From assembly GCA_024180945.1 (NCBI GenBank), contig JAKSGN010000005.1:3968001-4032000 (forward strand): DNA of 64,000 nt. The letters are read 5' to 3'. The notes beneath the pieces are model-generated. The model had not been told where the DNA came from. It saw nothing but the letters and a program-made list of their open reading frames with translations, and made no database searches. The position numbers were made by a program, and so were the translations under genes. Below, in pieces: positions 10,637 through 22,173 of the stretch. Numbering within the stretch: position 1 is the first letter of the stretch; each line of letters starts with the position of its first letter. This DNA is from Macrophomina tecta (taxonomy: Eukaryota; Ascomycota; Dothideomycetes; Botryosphaeriales; Botryosphaeriaceae).

Positions 10637-11578
10637 TTACGAAGTGGCAGCAGGCTTCTCGGAGGCAGCAGCAGTCTCAGTGCTCTTAGCACAGCCTGCG
10701 CAAGCGCACTTGCCAGGCTCGCAGGGGCACTTCTCGGAAGTAGCGCCGCAGTTGCACTTGGTCTTCTCGGTGCCAGGGATGACCTCCATCTCCGCCTCCT
10801 CAGCAGAGGGGGTCTTGGTGGTGCCCGAAGCCTCACCGGGCTGCTGCTGGGCCTGCTGCTGCTTCTTCAAGTCCGCGAGGTGGCGAGCCTCGTTGTGGAC
10901 GTCGATGACCTGCTTGTTGCCCTGCTCGTAGAATTTGCGCAGTTTCTGGCCGGTCGGGGTGCCGAGGGCCTTGTCGAAGTAAGAGGTCAGGCCGCGCCAG
11001 CCAGCGCCAGCCTTCTGCGAGATAGCGTACTTGCTGTCGACGGCCTGCGCCTTCTCCGTCGCCTTGTACTTCTCGTCGAACGACTTGAGAGCGGTGGTGA
11101 AGCGGTTCGACACGCCGTGCTGCTTGTCGAGGGCGAGGGCGCGCTCGATGGCGTTGTCGCTGATGACGTAGCCGTGTGCGAGGTACTCGGCGATGATGCG
11201 GCCGCGTGGCTTGTGCTCTTGCGGGATGTCCTCCTCCTTGGTGCCATCGTGCTCAGGTGACTCGCCGCCGGCCAGGTCGTCGAAGCTTTTGGCGCTGGTG
11301 ACCTTGACTTGTGCAGGACCGAGCTGAGTGTTGTCGAGAAGGAGCGCCGTCTTGGCGGCCGTCTCCTTCTCGAAGGTAACGGTGGCAGACTGGTGGCCGT
11401 CGGCGGTCGGGGTCACGGAGAGCGACTGGATCTTGCCGCTGTGGGAAGGAAGACGTTAGCAAGCCTGCACCGCGAAACAGAAGCGCGCAGCTTTGAGTAC
11501 GTACCAGAAGCTAAAGAAGTCGCGGACCTCCTTCTCGGTGGTCTGAGAGGCAATGTTCTCAACGTGAACGGAAGCCAT
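10637..11578 (-). CDS. Vip1-like RRM protein with Cys-rich metallothionein-like tail
   Basis: Exons complement(join(10637..11438,11505..11578)), 291 aa. The 66-bp intron splits a Cys codon inside the RRM (donor GTACGT, acceptor CCACAG). The RRM spans residues 1 to about 75, starting MASVHVENIASQTTEKEVRDFF and running through FCGKIQSLSV; the second half is SATVTFEKETAAKTALLLD. The middle has the helical RGRIIAEYLAHGYVISDNAIERAL block found in fission yeast Vip1 and its filamentous relatives. The last 40 residues hold seven Cys in 22 residues (CNC, CPC, CAC and a single C, residues 253-274), a CxC pattern like metallothioneins or 2Fe-2S/zinc binders. The tail then ends in Ala/Thr/Ser. The role is probably RNA binding; in some ascomycetes the family is annotated as an actin-cytoskeleton protein. 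The metal-binding idea is inference. Confidence 0.9.
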
Positions 11579-14500
11579 TGTTGCGGTAGTGGGTATGGAG
11601 CTGCAAGTTGTATGATCGTTGGTGCTGATCTTGGATATCGAAAGTCGGGGTGCAGGTTGCGGTGGAGGGCGAAAGATGTTGACGTAGGCAGGCTTATGTA
11701 GTGGAGAAAGGGCAGAGAGTGGTGAGGGGCAGGCGCACAGGCGCCAGCGAATCATCCAGACGCCGCGTTGACGTCGCCGCCCGTTGCGTCATGAGTGGCT
11801 GTGCAAAAGTGGCAATCCTTGGTGGCCGTTGCGAGATTGTGACCGACGCAGAGATTGCGGCAACGAATATCCCGAAACCCGGCTCGCATGTGATTCAGCC
11901 TGCCAGCAGGGGAACGCGAGAAATGAGGATTCCAGCCTGTCGCGTTCTCGCTTTCGTGTCTGCCTGTTTGCGACGCGCAAAGCGGCGCCACAACGACGCA
12001 CTTCAAGCCGGCATATGTCATTGTTGGGTAAGGCTGTGCGAAAAAGAAACGTCGCTTCTCCCGTCTTCTTCACTAACATGTGTTGGCACTGGCTATGGCG
12101 GTCATTTGCTTTTTCGTTGAATGTGGCTGAACACGCGGAAGGCAGGAGGAATCTCCAAGGTCCGTCGCTTCCCTACATAAAACCCCAAGCAGCTCTCACC
12201 TCTCAACAACAACAACAACAACACCCGCGTGAAGGCCAACAACCATTTCATGCGCGAGTGCTGGTAGGTAGCATACTAAGGTGGATGATGAAAGATGCTC
12301 AAGACATTCTACCTCTGTTCGCACAGGGCAGAGGCGATTGGCTCGTTTTGGAAGGCATTGGGCCGGGTGAAAGCGACGTAGAAAGCCGAAGCACCTGTCG
12401 TAATATGAAGGCAATGGACTCGAGATGTCTATCTTGAGCGTTCGCTTTGATTTTAACAGTCTTTTACGCTGGCTGCTGTGACCCTTTTCAGAACGACTTG
12501 GAAGTGGCTAATCAATGCTCAGAAAGCCAAATTAAAAAAGCTGGGTGTCACACAGAGGAGGTTGCAACTGTTGATCAAAACCTGGCAACAAGCGGACATC
12601 CATGTTGATGAGTGTTTGGAGTGAAAGTCTGTTTTCTACAGTCCACGTTTCGGACATGATCTCGATCTGATGGGATCAAGGTCCAATCTTCATCAGCTTC
12701 GATGAACATTCGCGAATTCCGAATCCAAGACAGAATAAGACGCCGAGTGTAAGAACTGCAACCGTAAAAGGCTGAGATGACGAGCGACGGGCGGCGTATG
12801 GCCAATCGACCCGTCGCAGGTCGGTTGAGGTTTTGAGAAAGTTTGGAAGCCCTATCCGTCATGTGGCGTGGCAGTGAGGCGCACGTAATGGCATGAGCAT
12901 GCTCAATCGTACAAGACAGTAAACAGGAATGCAGAAATGCGGTAGCAGGGCCCTTGATCGCCCGATGTACCCAGTTACCGCCGCAGCCCTCGCTGGCAAA
13001 TGGGCGGCTGCCGGATGCGGAATATCTGATAGAGTTTCGGGTGGAGCACCGCGGCCGTGGGCCACTCTGCGCTTCCCCGGATGGCGTGCTGTCGCGTGCC
13101 TCTATGATCGAATGGATCTTCGTTTCAAGAGGTGTCGCAAAAGGAAGCGGAGTTTACAGTTGAGGCTAAAGCAGTAGGGCGAGCGAATAACGGGGAGGCC
13201 ATCGCCGGAAGCTACTGCTTAGTTCAACGCTAAGGAAGCGGACTCACGGATACGAAAGCAATTTACCAGACATCCGTCCGCTTTGGCCCTGCAACCGCAC
13301 CCCGCCCGGACTTCCTTATCTTCTACTTACCCGTTGTGGATGTATCTAAGAGCAGGCGTCGAGCAATTCAGCGGTGAGGGTGCGTGCGACCGAGGGTGCG
13401 AGTTTGCACACCACCACCAGGGCCGGACCACGGCCTGGTCATTCCGAGGGCTGATTTTTCTCCGCAAGATCGACGATGTCATGCGGTCAAGGTCGAGGCT
13501 GACGGCACCGTGTGCGAGGCATAAACAACGCACCACGCGCCGCGTGGGTGGGAAGGCAGCTCAATTTCCGGAGGTGCCCATCGACTGGGCTGACTACGAC
13601 CGCCTAGTCTGCAGCACTACCGAGCAAAGGCCGCAGGCAACCGACGCGCATCTCTGGCGGGAGGGGGGAGAGACACTCGGAGATCAGCCGAGAACGGCTG
13701 GAGAGCGCCTGCGGCTCTTCTGGCCCAAAAGCGGAGGGCGCGGCAAAATTTGACGGCGGCACGGCAGGGTTGCAGGTTGCACATGGCAAAAGGGCTGGTG
13801 AAGTGGGACGGATTGCAGCCACCCGCCCGTCCTCATGCAGCGCCCGGGTCGATTTGCCGCATGAGCGCGATTGTCGCTGCTGGCCGGCTGCAGGGTCAGC
13901 ACACGGTGCAGAGCAATCCGTGTCAGGCAGCCCACCAGGGAGGAGGCAGGCAAAAAAGCGTCGCAGCCGGTGGAGATGGCGGCGGACTGGCTCTTCTGGC
14001 GGGCGGAGCGCAGGCCGCTCCTCCCACGGCGACAGCACGCGGGGCTGCCGTCAACACAGCCCGACGTGTCGCCAAAACGGCGAGCCCAGCACGCCTGCGC
14101 GCGCTACGATGGCGGGGTTTTGTTGTCAGTCGAGGCGTGTCGTCGAGTTTGGCCAGGCGGCGTGGTGCACGGGCAGCCCATCCATGCAGGTGTCGCCCCA
14201 GCCGACATCGGATTGTCCTATCAGCCGACGCGTAGCGGTGAATGCTCGTCGGCGCTAACGGGATGCGACCTGGCACTGCCGCGGGATGCTCGACGCTGGC
14301 AGATCGCTGGCATGGGCCGCCATCTGGGCGTCGTCGCGCGTGGAGCCCGCTCCAAGCTCGCCCCTCGTCCCTCCGCTCTGCCCTCGTCCAGCCGCGCGAG
14401 CAGGAGCCGTTGCGGAGCAGGCGGCGGTGCCCAGCAGCTGGCCGGCCTTGAGCCAGCTAGCCCGGGCTCGGAGATCGGGAGGGCGTGCGGGCGATCTGCT

Positions 14501-14915
14501 GACCCCGGATTCGTGAACGTTCTCTGCAGCGGCGGGGGCGCTGGTTATCTTGCCTGGACGCGGTAGAGCGCCGGCGGCCGGGACTTTTCTCGCCCACATG
14601 CGCCTGGAGGGGTCCGATATGGCGGCTCCTTTCTGCACAGGCCATGGGCGTGGACGGTGCGCGGATCTCGGGCGGGCGCACACTGCGAAGGATAAATCGC
14701 CCTCTCGTGCCCTCCGTTTTCGTCCTGCGCTCTGCATCCTCTCACTCTTGCCTGCCATCGCGCAATAGTTAGAGTTGCTGCTCGTTTCACTAACCGCGCT
14801 CCCGAGGCCAAGCGTCAGACAGTGCGAGGCTCGCAAGCAGCATAAATCCTGCCCAGAGCCACACACCACCTTGCGCGTTGGCACAACCGTAAGATCAAGG
14901 CTGTATTGAAGAGAA
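11579..14915. other. 3.3-kb intergenic region between divergent genes
   Basis: It separates the minus-strand RRM gene from the plus-strand MFS gene. It holds an (AAC)n-like CAACAACAACAACAAC stretch near 12206-12223. From about 13.5 kb it is a GC-rich stretch with open frames in all registers and no recognisable protein. I see no tRNA and no transposon ends. Confidence 0.5.
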
Positions 14916-16687
14916 ATGTTTCTTACCCGGCAGAGAAGATACCCCCGCGACCCCAGCAAGTTCCCGACGAGCCAGCTCTTCGTGCTCGGTACGTCTCCTC
15001 CGCTCGCTGCCTGTCGTCCCCGCCTGCGCTGACTGCCCGTTAGCTCTCGTCCGAGTCGCTGAGCCGATTGCTCTCACCTCCATCTTCCCCTACGCTTGGA
15101 AGCTCGTCCTCCACTATGGCTGCACCGACGAGAGCAATGCCGCCTTCTACTCCGGCATCCTCATCTCAGCCTTCGCCCTCGCCGAGGCCCTCACCGGCAT
15201 GTACTGGGGAGGTCTGAGCGACCGTATCGGCCGGAAGCCAGTCCTGTTGCTGGGCTGCGCCGGGACCCTCCTCTCCCTCCTCATCGTCGGCTTCGCCACC
15301 AACTTTTGGATCGCCCTCGTCGGAAGAGCCCTCGGCGGGTTCCTCAACGGCAACATCGGCGTCATCCAGACCATGGTTGGTGAGCTCGTCCACAAGCCTG
15401 AGCACGAGCGTAAGTCCTCCCAAATACCCCAAGGTCCTTGCCTGTATGCTGACGGTTCTCAAGCCCGCGCATATGCTGTCATGCCATTCGTTTGGTCGGT
15501 GGGAACGATCGTTGGCCGTAAGTGATGCCTCGCGCCTGCGTCGCGGACTCGTTTTGCTGACAGAAATAGCCTCCATTGGTGGGTACTTTGCGGAGCCCTC
15601 GAAAAACTACCCCGCTCTTTTCCCTGAAGGCTCTCTCTTCGACAGATTCCCCTATCTCCTCCCAAACTTGATCTGTGCTTTGATGCTGTTCTGCTCCATC
15701 ATTGCTGGGTATCTGTGCCTGGAGGAGACTCACCCTGACATGCAGCCTTGGAGCACTGCCGAGGATTTGCAAGACACGCAAGCAGTGACTCCCCTCATGC
15801 CTGCTGCTGGCGCCACGGCCCACGCTGCCGCCAACCTGACTACCGAGTCTTACGGTACCTTCGATAATGTTGATGTTCAGCGCGAAGAGACCTGGAACGT
15901 CAGAGCAGACGGCAGCGATGCACCTCAGAAGAGTGCTGCTTCCCATTCCGTCTTTTCCAAGAACATCATGATGCTCATCATTGCCCTTGGCCTCTTTACC
16001 TATCACAGCATGACATACGACGTCTTGCTTCCCATCTTCCTCCAAGATCATCGTGCCCACGACATCTCTGCTCTGAGCATTCCTCTCGCCGGTGGCCTCG
16101 GCATGACGATTCAGCAAGTCGGCTTCATCCTCAGCATCAACGGTATCATCGCCTTGGTCATTCAAGCCGTGGTGTTCCCTTTGATGGCCGCCTGGATGGG
16201 CGTATGGCGCCTCTTCATCCTCGTCACCATCGGTCATCCCCTCGCCTATTTCATCGTGCCGTACCTGGTCGTTCTCCCCAGCGACTGGCTTTACCCGGCC
16301 ATTTGTGCCTGCCTTACCATCCGCAACTTTTTCTCCATCGTCGCATACCCCCTTCTCCTCATCCTCATCAAGGAAGCCTCTCCTTCGCCAAACATGCTTG
16401 GCAAGATCAACGGTCTTGCTGCCAGCACGGGTGCTGCTTGCCGTACCATCGCATCTCCAGTCGCTGGTCTTTTGTATGGCGCCGGCGCCCACTCGAGTTT
16501 TACTGCCCTGCCTTGGTGGGTCAGCGCACTGGTGGCGCTGATCGGCTCTGCCCAGATCCCCTTCATCAAGCGCGAGAACAAGCGTGAGACGCACGTCAAG
16601 CCGGTGGCGAGATGCAGGTTCATGCCCGCTGAGGACGAGGACTGGAAGCAGGAGATCGTCCACATTACTGTTGAAGACAATGTTTAG
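14916..16687 (+). CDS. Major facilitator superfamily transporter (YCR023C/ZIF-like)
   Basis: Exons join(14916..14988,15044..15409,15464..15517,15570..16687), 536 aa. The three introns are 55, 54 and 52 bp and all phases close. Exon 1 encodes the cytosolic start MFLTRQRRYPRDPSKFPTSQ and the beginning of TM1. The loop between TM2 and TM3 carries the MFS signature GGLSDRIGRKPVLL. TM4 and its loop read GRALGGFLNGNIGVIQTMVGE, and TM5 reads RAYAVMPFVWSVGTIVGPSIGGYFAEP. A long hydrophilic central loop (about residues 235-310) precedes TM7-TM12. This pattern matches the drug:H+ antiporter-like group of yeast YCR023C and plant ZIF proteins, which act at vacuolar or plasma membranes. The substrate is unknown. 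No neighbouring gene suggests one. Confidence 0.92.
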
Positions 16688-17940
16688 ACGGGGGGCGACA
16701 ACGTTCTGGACAAGGTATTTACGAAGGAGAATCTGAAGTGTTCGGATTATGAAAAAAAAAAAAAAAAAAGAGGTGCGGGATGTTGAATGGACGAATAAAC
16801 GGTCTCTTAATGACGCTCTACGGCTATCATGGTTGCGTCACTGTTGTTACTAGAAGAGAAAGGCGTTCTAGAGTGTTTGGGAGTTTCATTAAGCGCGGCG
16901 TTTTTGGTTGTTTTTTTTTGGCACCGGAGCGGGGGATACCTCGATTTCGGAACGAGAAGAAGCTTCGTTCTCCAGGCTTTCAGCGTTCCAGCGTCGCGAG
17001 CGGTTTTTGGGACCTTGATTGAGAGTGACTATCGTAGGTTGATTTACTTGTCTGTTGGGTTTGTGTTCAAGGTGTTGGTCTTCGTCGCGGTTGTTGCTTT
17101 TGGATGCGAGATTGCGGTTGTTTCGGTTTTGCCATTTTTGTCATTGCTGTCCTCGCTGCTCTTTCTTGAGCTTCAAATTGTCCATAGTTTCGGGCCTGGC
17201 GGCTGGCGTACATAATCAACACTGGAACGGTAGTACGAAATTGCAAAACAAATTACACGAACGGACAGGTATCCATCACTAGCACGCGCAGCGCGCAAAG
17301 AGCCCTCGCCAAATTGCCGGGGGGCTCGGTCGTTCATATACCGAGCGCCTCGAGATGAGGCTTTATCACGTGAAATTGCCTCACTGTGGGCCAGGATGGT
17401 GGATGACGAGCATGACCGCAGATATGGATGGTCGCGTGGCCCACTGCTGCTTCTTTTTCCTGTTCATGTCGACTTGTTTGATGAGGCGTTCGGCCGCTGT
17501 CGCACAACATATGTCGCGCAGATCGGCAAAGAGACGTGGTCAAGGCGCGGTGGCAGGGAGTTTTGCGAGTAGGCGCGTCCACCGCCTTTCGTGATAGGCA
17601 GCTATGCGCAGGAGAAAGCGGGGAGATGCAGGTGAGACTTCTGTTATTCTCGAGCGCCCGGCCATGCCTCAGCCTCCTGCATATACCCGCTGCATGCTTA
17701 CTCTTCTCCTTAGACTCTACTCCTGCCATCGACAACTCTCCTGCCGATCACCTCTCCGGAACCCCATCCACCGTCCGTCCAAACACACCGCGCCCTCCTC
17801 TTTCCCTCCCCGACAACGTCCGTACCGCGTACTCGCTCCTCTCTTCCTTAAGAAGGATTCCAAAGAGGATCGCAACCGAAACAGGCATCCAATAGCCGCT
17901 AGGAGGCGACTCGCCAAGGCTAAAATTCCTCTCGCGCGCT
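16688..17940. other. Intergenic region after the MFS gene
   Basis: It begins with the 3' flank of the transporter, which includes an 18-base A run at 16752-16769. The rest is mixed sequence with no recognisable gene. It leads into the motif array. Confidence 0.5.
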
Positions 17941-18016
17941 CGTTCGGCCGTAGGCGGCATGTTTCCGATCAGCACTGCTAACCAACCACATCACCTTTGT
18001 CTGACCTTTGCTCTCA

Positions 18017-19559
18017 ACGGCCGAAAGCATGCTATGTTCGAAGTTGTTTCCTGCGGTGTGTCCCTTTCCCTTTAATTTTTTTTTTTTTTTTGGCTTGGAG
18101 ACTTGTGGTGACGGCGGAGTGCCTGGCTTCGTATTCGTGCGCCGGTGCAGAACTGCGTTGCTGGGTTCTGTTTAGCACACGGCCGCAGGAGAGAAGAGTA
18201 AGTAATGCGGGGGCGGTTTCTGTTGCTTATTGGAACATCTCCCTGAGTCACGCAGAACACCGCAACAGTGCGACTAGGGAGTCCTGCTCGCCATACCTAT
18301 GTACAAACGGACACTCGTGATGTTCTAGACGTCCTCGCCGTCGGCGCAACCCTCGAAACGAAAACCACAAATGTGCTTGCGCTTTGAGCAACGCCCACAT
18401 CCCATCCACTTACCGCTTTAGGCACGGACACTACTGGGGACGTAAAGACATAACGTCCACACATAGCCTATAGTGCGCCCACTGCCTCCTCGTCCGCACA
18501 TCACCCACCCATGCCCCCCTTGTTCCCCCCACAGCCGTAAAGGGGGGATAAAAAGGACCCTGCACCAGAACGTTCGAACTGCACAGGGTGATCTCGCTTC
18601 ACCTTCCCGCCGGCCGCTCCTCCGCACCCTTTTGGACACGGCCGTAGGCATCGTAGACGTTCGACGTTGGTCGATTTCTGTGCGAGTGCATGGCTCTCCA
18701 CCCCCTCCCCCTCTCCCCGGCCCCGGCTCCGCACGTACATACTATATTCTTCACGGCCGGAAGGACTCAGACGTTTGAAGTTCCGGAGGTATGCGCGGGT
18801 GAGCGATGTTTGGTTATTCGAACGTCACCGCCGCCTTGCCTCTGCATCTCACTGTGCGGCCGTACGGTCATCCGGCGTTTGAGATTGGCGAGTGCATGAC
18901 TCTCTCGGCGACGACGATGCGTTCACGGCCGGAAGGATGGAGACGTTTGCCGTTGGCGAGCGTGCTGCTGACGTTTTAGGCTTCGCCCATGACTTATGCA
19001 TCCCTCTACTACAGCGGCCGAAAGTGGACAGACGTTCGAAGTTGAAGATTTGGCTTCGATGACTACGGCCGTTGCTCGAGAGCCACCGCCGTTCCTGGCC
19101 CCATCACTAAACGGCCGGCAGCTCGCAGGCTTTTGAAGTTCGCGTACTTTGGCGAGTCTATCTTGGCATGAGCTGTGCGCTTCACGGCCGAGAGGGCGTA
19201 AGACGTTCGAGGTTGGACATCAGCCGCCTCCACACTCATGGAAAGCTCCTGCATACAGCCTTCTACCAACACGGCCGTACCCGCAACGGCGTTTGAAGTT
19301 GATGATCTTTTCTCGCGCTTCCCTGCACCGCATGCAGCGGATGTAACGATTCCAAACGGCCGCAAGAAAACCAGGCGTTCGAACTTGGACGCCAGGCTTC
19401 CCCGCCGCGCGTACGTTTCCGCGTAGCACCTCTCGCCAAAACACGGCCGTATCCGCAACGGCGTCTGGAGTTGCGGCTGTCCGGCCCCGCATTGTTCAAC
19501 GTGCGACGGAAGTAAGAGATCCCCATCAACGGCCGGAAGGAGCCAGACGTTCGAAGTTG
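18017..19559. repeat. Spaced array of about 12 diverged copies of a 30-33 bp bipartite motif
   Basis: Each copy begins ACGGCCG (or GCGGCCG), then has 9-13 variable bases, then a right half close to CAGACGTTCGAAGTTG. Copies run 18017-18046, 18638-18669, 18753-18783, 18856-18888, 18925-18957, 19014-19044, 19111-19140, 19184-19215, 19271-19301, 19356-19387, 19443-19473 and 19529-19559. There is a left half alone at 19065 and a stretched, degenerate copy near 18531-18582. Start-to-start spacing is 69-115 bp, settling to 85-87 bp in the last four intervals. Spacers are largely non-repetitive. Both halves contain a palindrome (CGGCCG, TTCGAA). Sub-families are visible: copies at 19271 and 19443 share GTAyCCGCAACGGCGT, and those at 18753, 18925 and 19529 share GGAAGGA. 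All copies have the same orientation. Whether the array is a diverged satellite, a binding-site array or old coding repeats is open. Confidence 0.85.
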
Positions 19560-19561
19560 CG

Positions 19562-20148
19562 GAGAATCTGCCTGAGACGTGCTGCTCGAATGGTAAAAAA
19601 GACCGGATACAGAATTCGTCAATCCAAAACACACCTACGTGCTCAACAACATGGATCATCCAATACGATACGCTTCACCCAAACAGTAAACCAACCAAAT
19701 CTTTGCTCCCATTTCAATTTTTTTTTTTTTCATTCTAGCTTACTATATACAACCTTCTTCCCCTGTCGTACCGCACCACCTCTTTCTTATGCTAGGTCGA
19801 CCTCAACCACCAACCACCCACTGCTCACAATATGGAAAACTTCCGCCCCAGAACCAACGACGCCTGTGCTCAAGGAGGTGAAAAGGAAGAGATATAGAAC
19901 AGGCGGACGGGGTCCGTCCAAGTAGCCTCCCATATGATAAAAGTCCGCCTCTTACTCATTGCTGGCCCATCGAGTAGAGGCTGTCCGCTCGTCCCTACTT
20001 TTATGTTCTCAATCGTACAGTACTCTGTCCTTCGCCGGCTATTCATTGTACGTGGTCAGGCACTGTCCCCCTTCTCAAAGGGCAGACCACCCCTGTGACT
20101 TTCTCACCACAATACTGCGGATATTCTAACCCTATCATCCGACTAACC
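19562..20148. other. Intergenic region between the motif array and the RNPS1-like gene
   Basis: The array ends near 19559. The rest is mixed sequence with a T run near 19720-19731, and it includes the 3' flank of the minus-strand SR gene. No gene is seen. Confidence 0.5.
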
Positions 20149-21444
20149 TCAACGCCTCCCCCGCCCCCTACTCCGACTCCGACTCCTCTCACTATAACTG
20201 CTATAACTGCTATAACTCGGACTCCTCCTCCTGCGGCCCGCACCACCACTACCACCACTGCCTACTCCACCCCCTCCCCCTCCCCTCGGCGGACTATCCC
20301 TATAGCCGCCACCGCCACCACCACCTCCACCACCTCCACCCCTAGGCCCGGCTCTCCTTGGCGGCGGCGTCCTCGACAGCGACCGCGACGAATACGACCG
20401 ACTGCGACTCCTCCGGGGACTCCGGCTCCTCGAGTAGCTTCTGGGACGGTACGAGAAATCGCCGCCACGCCCACCACCCCTACCACCGTGTCCACCATAG
20501 CCACGCGGCGGGAGAGGGCTGCGGCCGCGGCGACCGGGCGGCGGGGAGCGGTAGCGGCCGCCCGAGGGGCCGCCTCCGTATGGGCCACCGGGTGGAGGGC
20601 CTCTGCCATAGGGGCCAGCACCACCAGGCGGGGGAGCGCGGGGCGGGGGCCCGTCGAAGCGGTCGTTGTAGGAAGAAAATGAGGGGAGGGGCCGGCGGGC
20701 GGGCGGCGGTGAGCGGCCGGGCGAGAAGCGACGGCGCGGGACGACGATGGAGACAGTGAGCACAGCACCATCGAGCTGGGCTTCGTGCATGTGCGCGATG
20801 GCGGCTTCGGCGGCCGAGGCGTCCGAGTACATGATGTAGGCTGTGCCGCGGTTGGTCATGACTGTTAAAGGAGGAGTCAGTAAGGCTGGAGAGCGAGAAA
20901 GATATGGTAGGTTTCATGGGGGCTCGGTGCTTACATTGGCGGTTAATGGGCATGTCGAGGTCTTGTATGCGGCCGTAAGTACCGAATATTTCGCGGAGGT
21001 GGTCCTCGTTGACGTTCTTTGTGAGCTTCTCGACGACGATCTGAAAGCGCGTTAGATCAAAAGATCGTGGTACTGAGTCAATCTGACGCAAAAAGGGGGA
21101 CAAACCTTTGAGCTGCGCGGCGGCGACCTGTCACGACTCTCGCGGCTGTCGCGACTCAGGCTCCGGCTGTAGCTGCGGCGGCTGTAGCGTCTGGCACCAC
21201 GATCGGGCGTCGGGCTCCTCGAGATACTGCGGCTGTAGCTGCGGTCGCGCCCATTGCGCCGGCTGAGGCGGTCGCTGCGCGGAGAAGGGGTGCGGCTGGG
21301 GGTGCGAGAGCGAGAGCGCGAGCGCGAAGCTGAACGCGGTGTGACGGAGCGACGCGGCGAGCCGGACTGGGCTGGAGACCGGGAACGCGTGCGCGAGCGA
21401 CCGCGAGAGTGGCTGCGCGCCTCGGATGGTGAGCGCGACGGCAT
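20149..21444 (-). CDS. RNPS1-like SR-rich RNA-binding protein
   Basis: Exons complement(join(20149..20861,20935..21040,21106..21444)), 385 aa. The introns are 65 bp (phase 0) and 73 bp (phase 1). Residues 1-113 are an RS domain rich in SRSRS and SPR. The single RRM begins IVVEKLTKNVNEDHLREIFG and continues YGRIQDLDMPINRQFMTNRGTAYIMYSD, which is the signature of RNPS1, a component of the ASAP/exon-junction complex acting in splicing and mRNA surveillance in the nucleus. The C-terminal 170 residues are Arg/Gly/Pro-rich with RS pairs and a run of 12 Gly, ending SRSRGRGRR. Domain order (RS, RRM, RS/P) and RRM sequence both fit RNPS1. The start ATG is the first Met before the RS domain. Confidence 0.9.
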
Positions 21445-22173
21445 TGCGCGCGCGATTGAAGGCGTGCGGGAAGCGAGGATGTGGGAGGAAGAGGCTGTGG
21501 TGATGGGGAGCTTATGAAATGGAGCTCGAAGCTTTGGAGCGGCCGGAGTCCCAATGTTCAACAGCGGCAGCGGAGAGCGGCGTGCCCGCCCGGTCTTGGC
21601 GTCTGTCGGCGGCCGGAAGAACGTCGCGTGCCGAATTTTCCGGATGCGGCTAGCGTGCGGACAACGGCATCCCCCCGCATCACCGCATCCCTAGTCAACT
21701 GGTGCCCCAGGATTCTTGGGGGTTAAGAGACTGCAGTGATCCAAAGCTCATCCAGTAGAGGGAGCAATAAATGCCACCACTGGCTAGTAAGACACTATTA
21801 TACCTTTGGCACTATTGCTTGATGTTAGCCAATCATACTGTCGCATATCCCTGTTTTTTAAAAATAGTAATCGAGCTCTTCTTACGCTTGAGTCGAGCTG
21901 TAATCAACGAGAAGATTCTGAGAGGGTTTTCTAGACAGATAGAATATAGGGACTCATTTATCCCTCAAGTCCCCTAAGGAGCTGGTATCTGTGCCTATCG
22001 ATGAATTTTTCCTCTTCACAGACAAAACCCAGGCTGGTTACCGAATACCAGTCCCGACTTTACCGAATTACCGAATCCTTCGAGAATCAAAACCATGTGA
22101 AGTTCCCTTCCCAGCACCGAGACGCCACAAATGAATTCCCTCTCTCAATACCCCTCAGCGCGGCCTCGGCACC
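21445..22173. other. Intergenic region, AT-richer in the middle
   Basis: Sequence from about 21730 to 22110 is clearly AT-richer than its flanks (TTTTTTAAAAATAGTAATCG near 21850). No gene is seen. It contains the promoter side of the RNPS1-like gene and the 3' flank of the coiled-coil gene. Confidence 0.5.

Noticed and set aside
15479..16663. Long antisense frame over the MFS gene
   Set aside because: The sense strand encodes clear transmembrane segments and the MFS signature; the antisense product is hydrophilic and unrecognisable.
18017..19559. CRISPR array
   Set aside because: Repeats differ from one another, spacer lengths vary widely, there are no cas genes, and the genome is eukaryotic.
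18017..19559. tRNA or SINE B-box interpretation of GTTCGAA
   Set aside because: No A box at the right distance, no cloverleaf pairing, and the GWTCRANNC consensus is not met at the last C.
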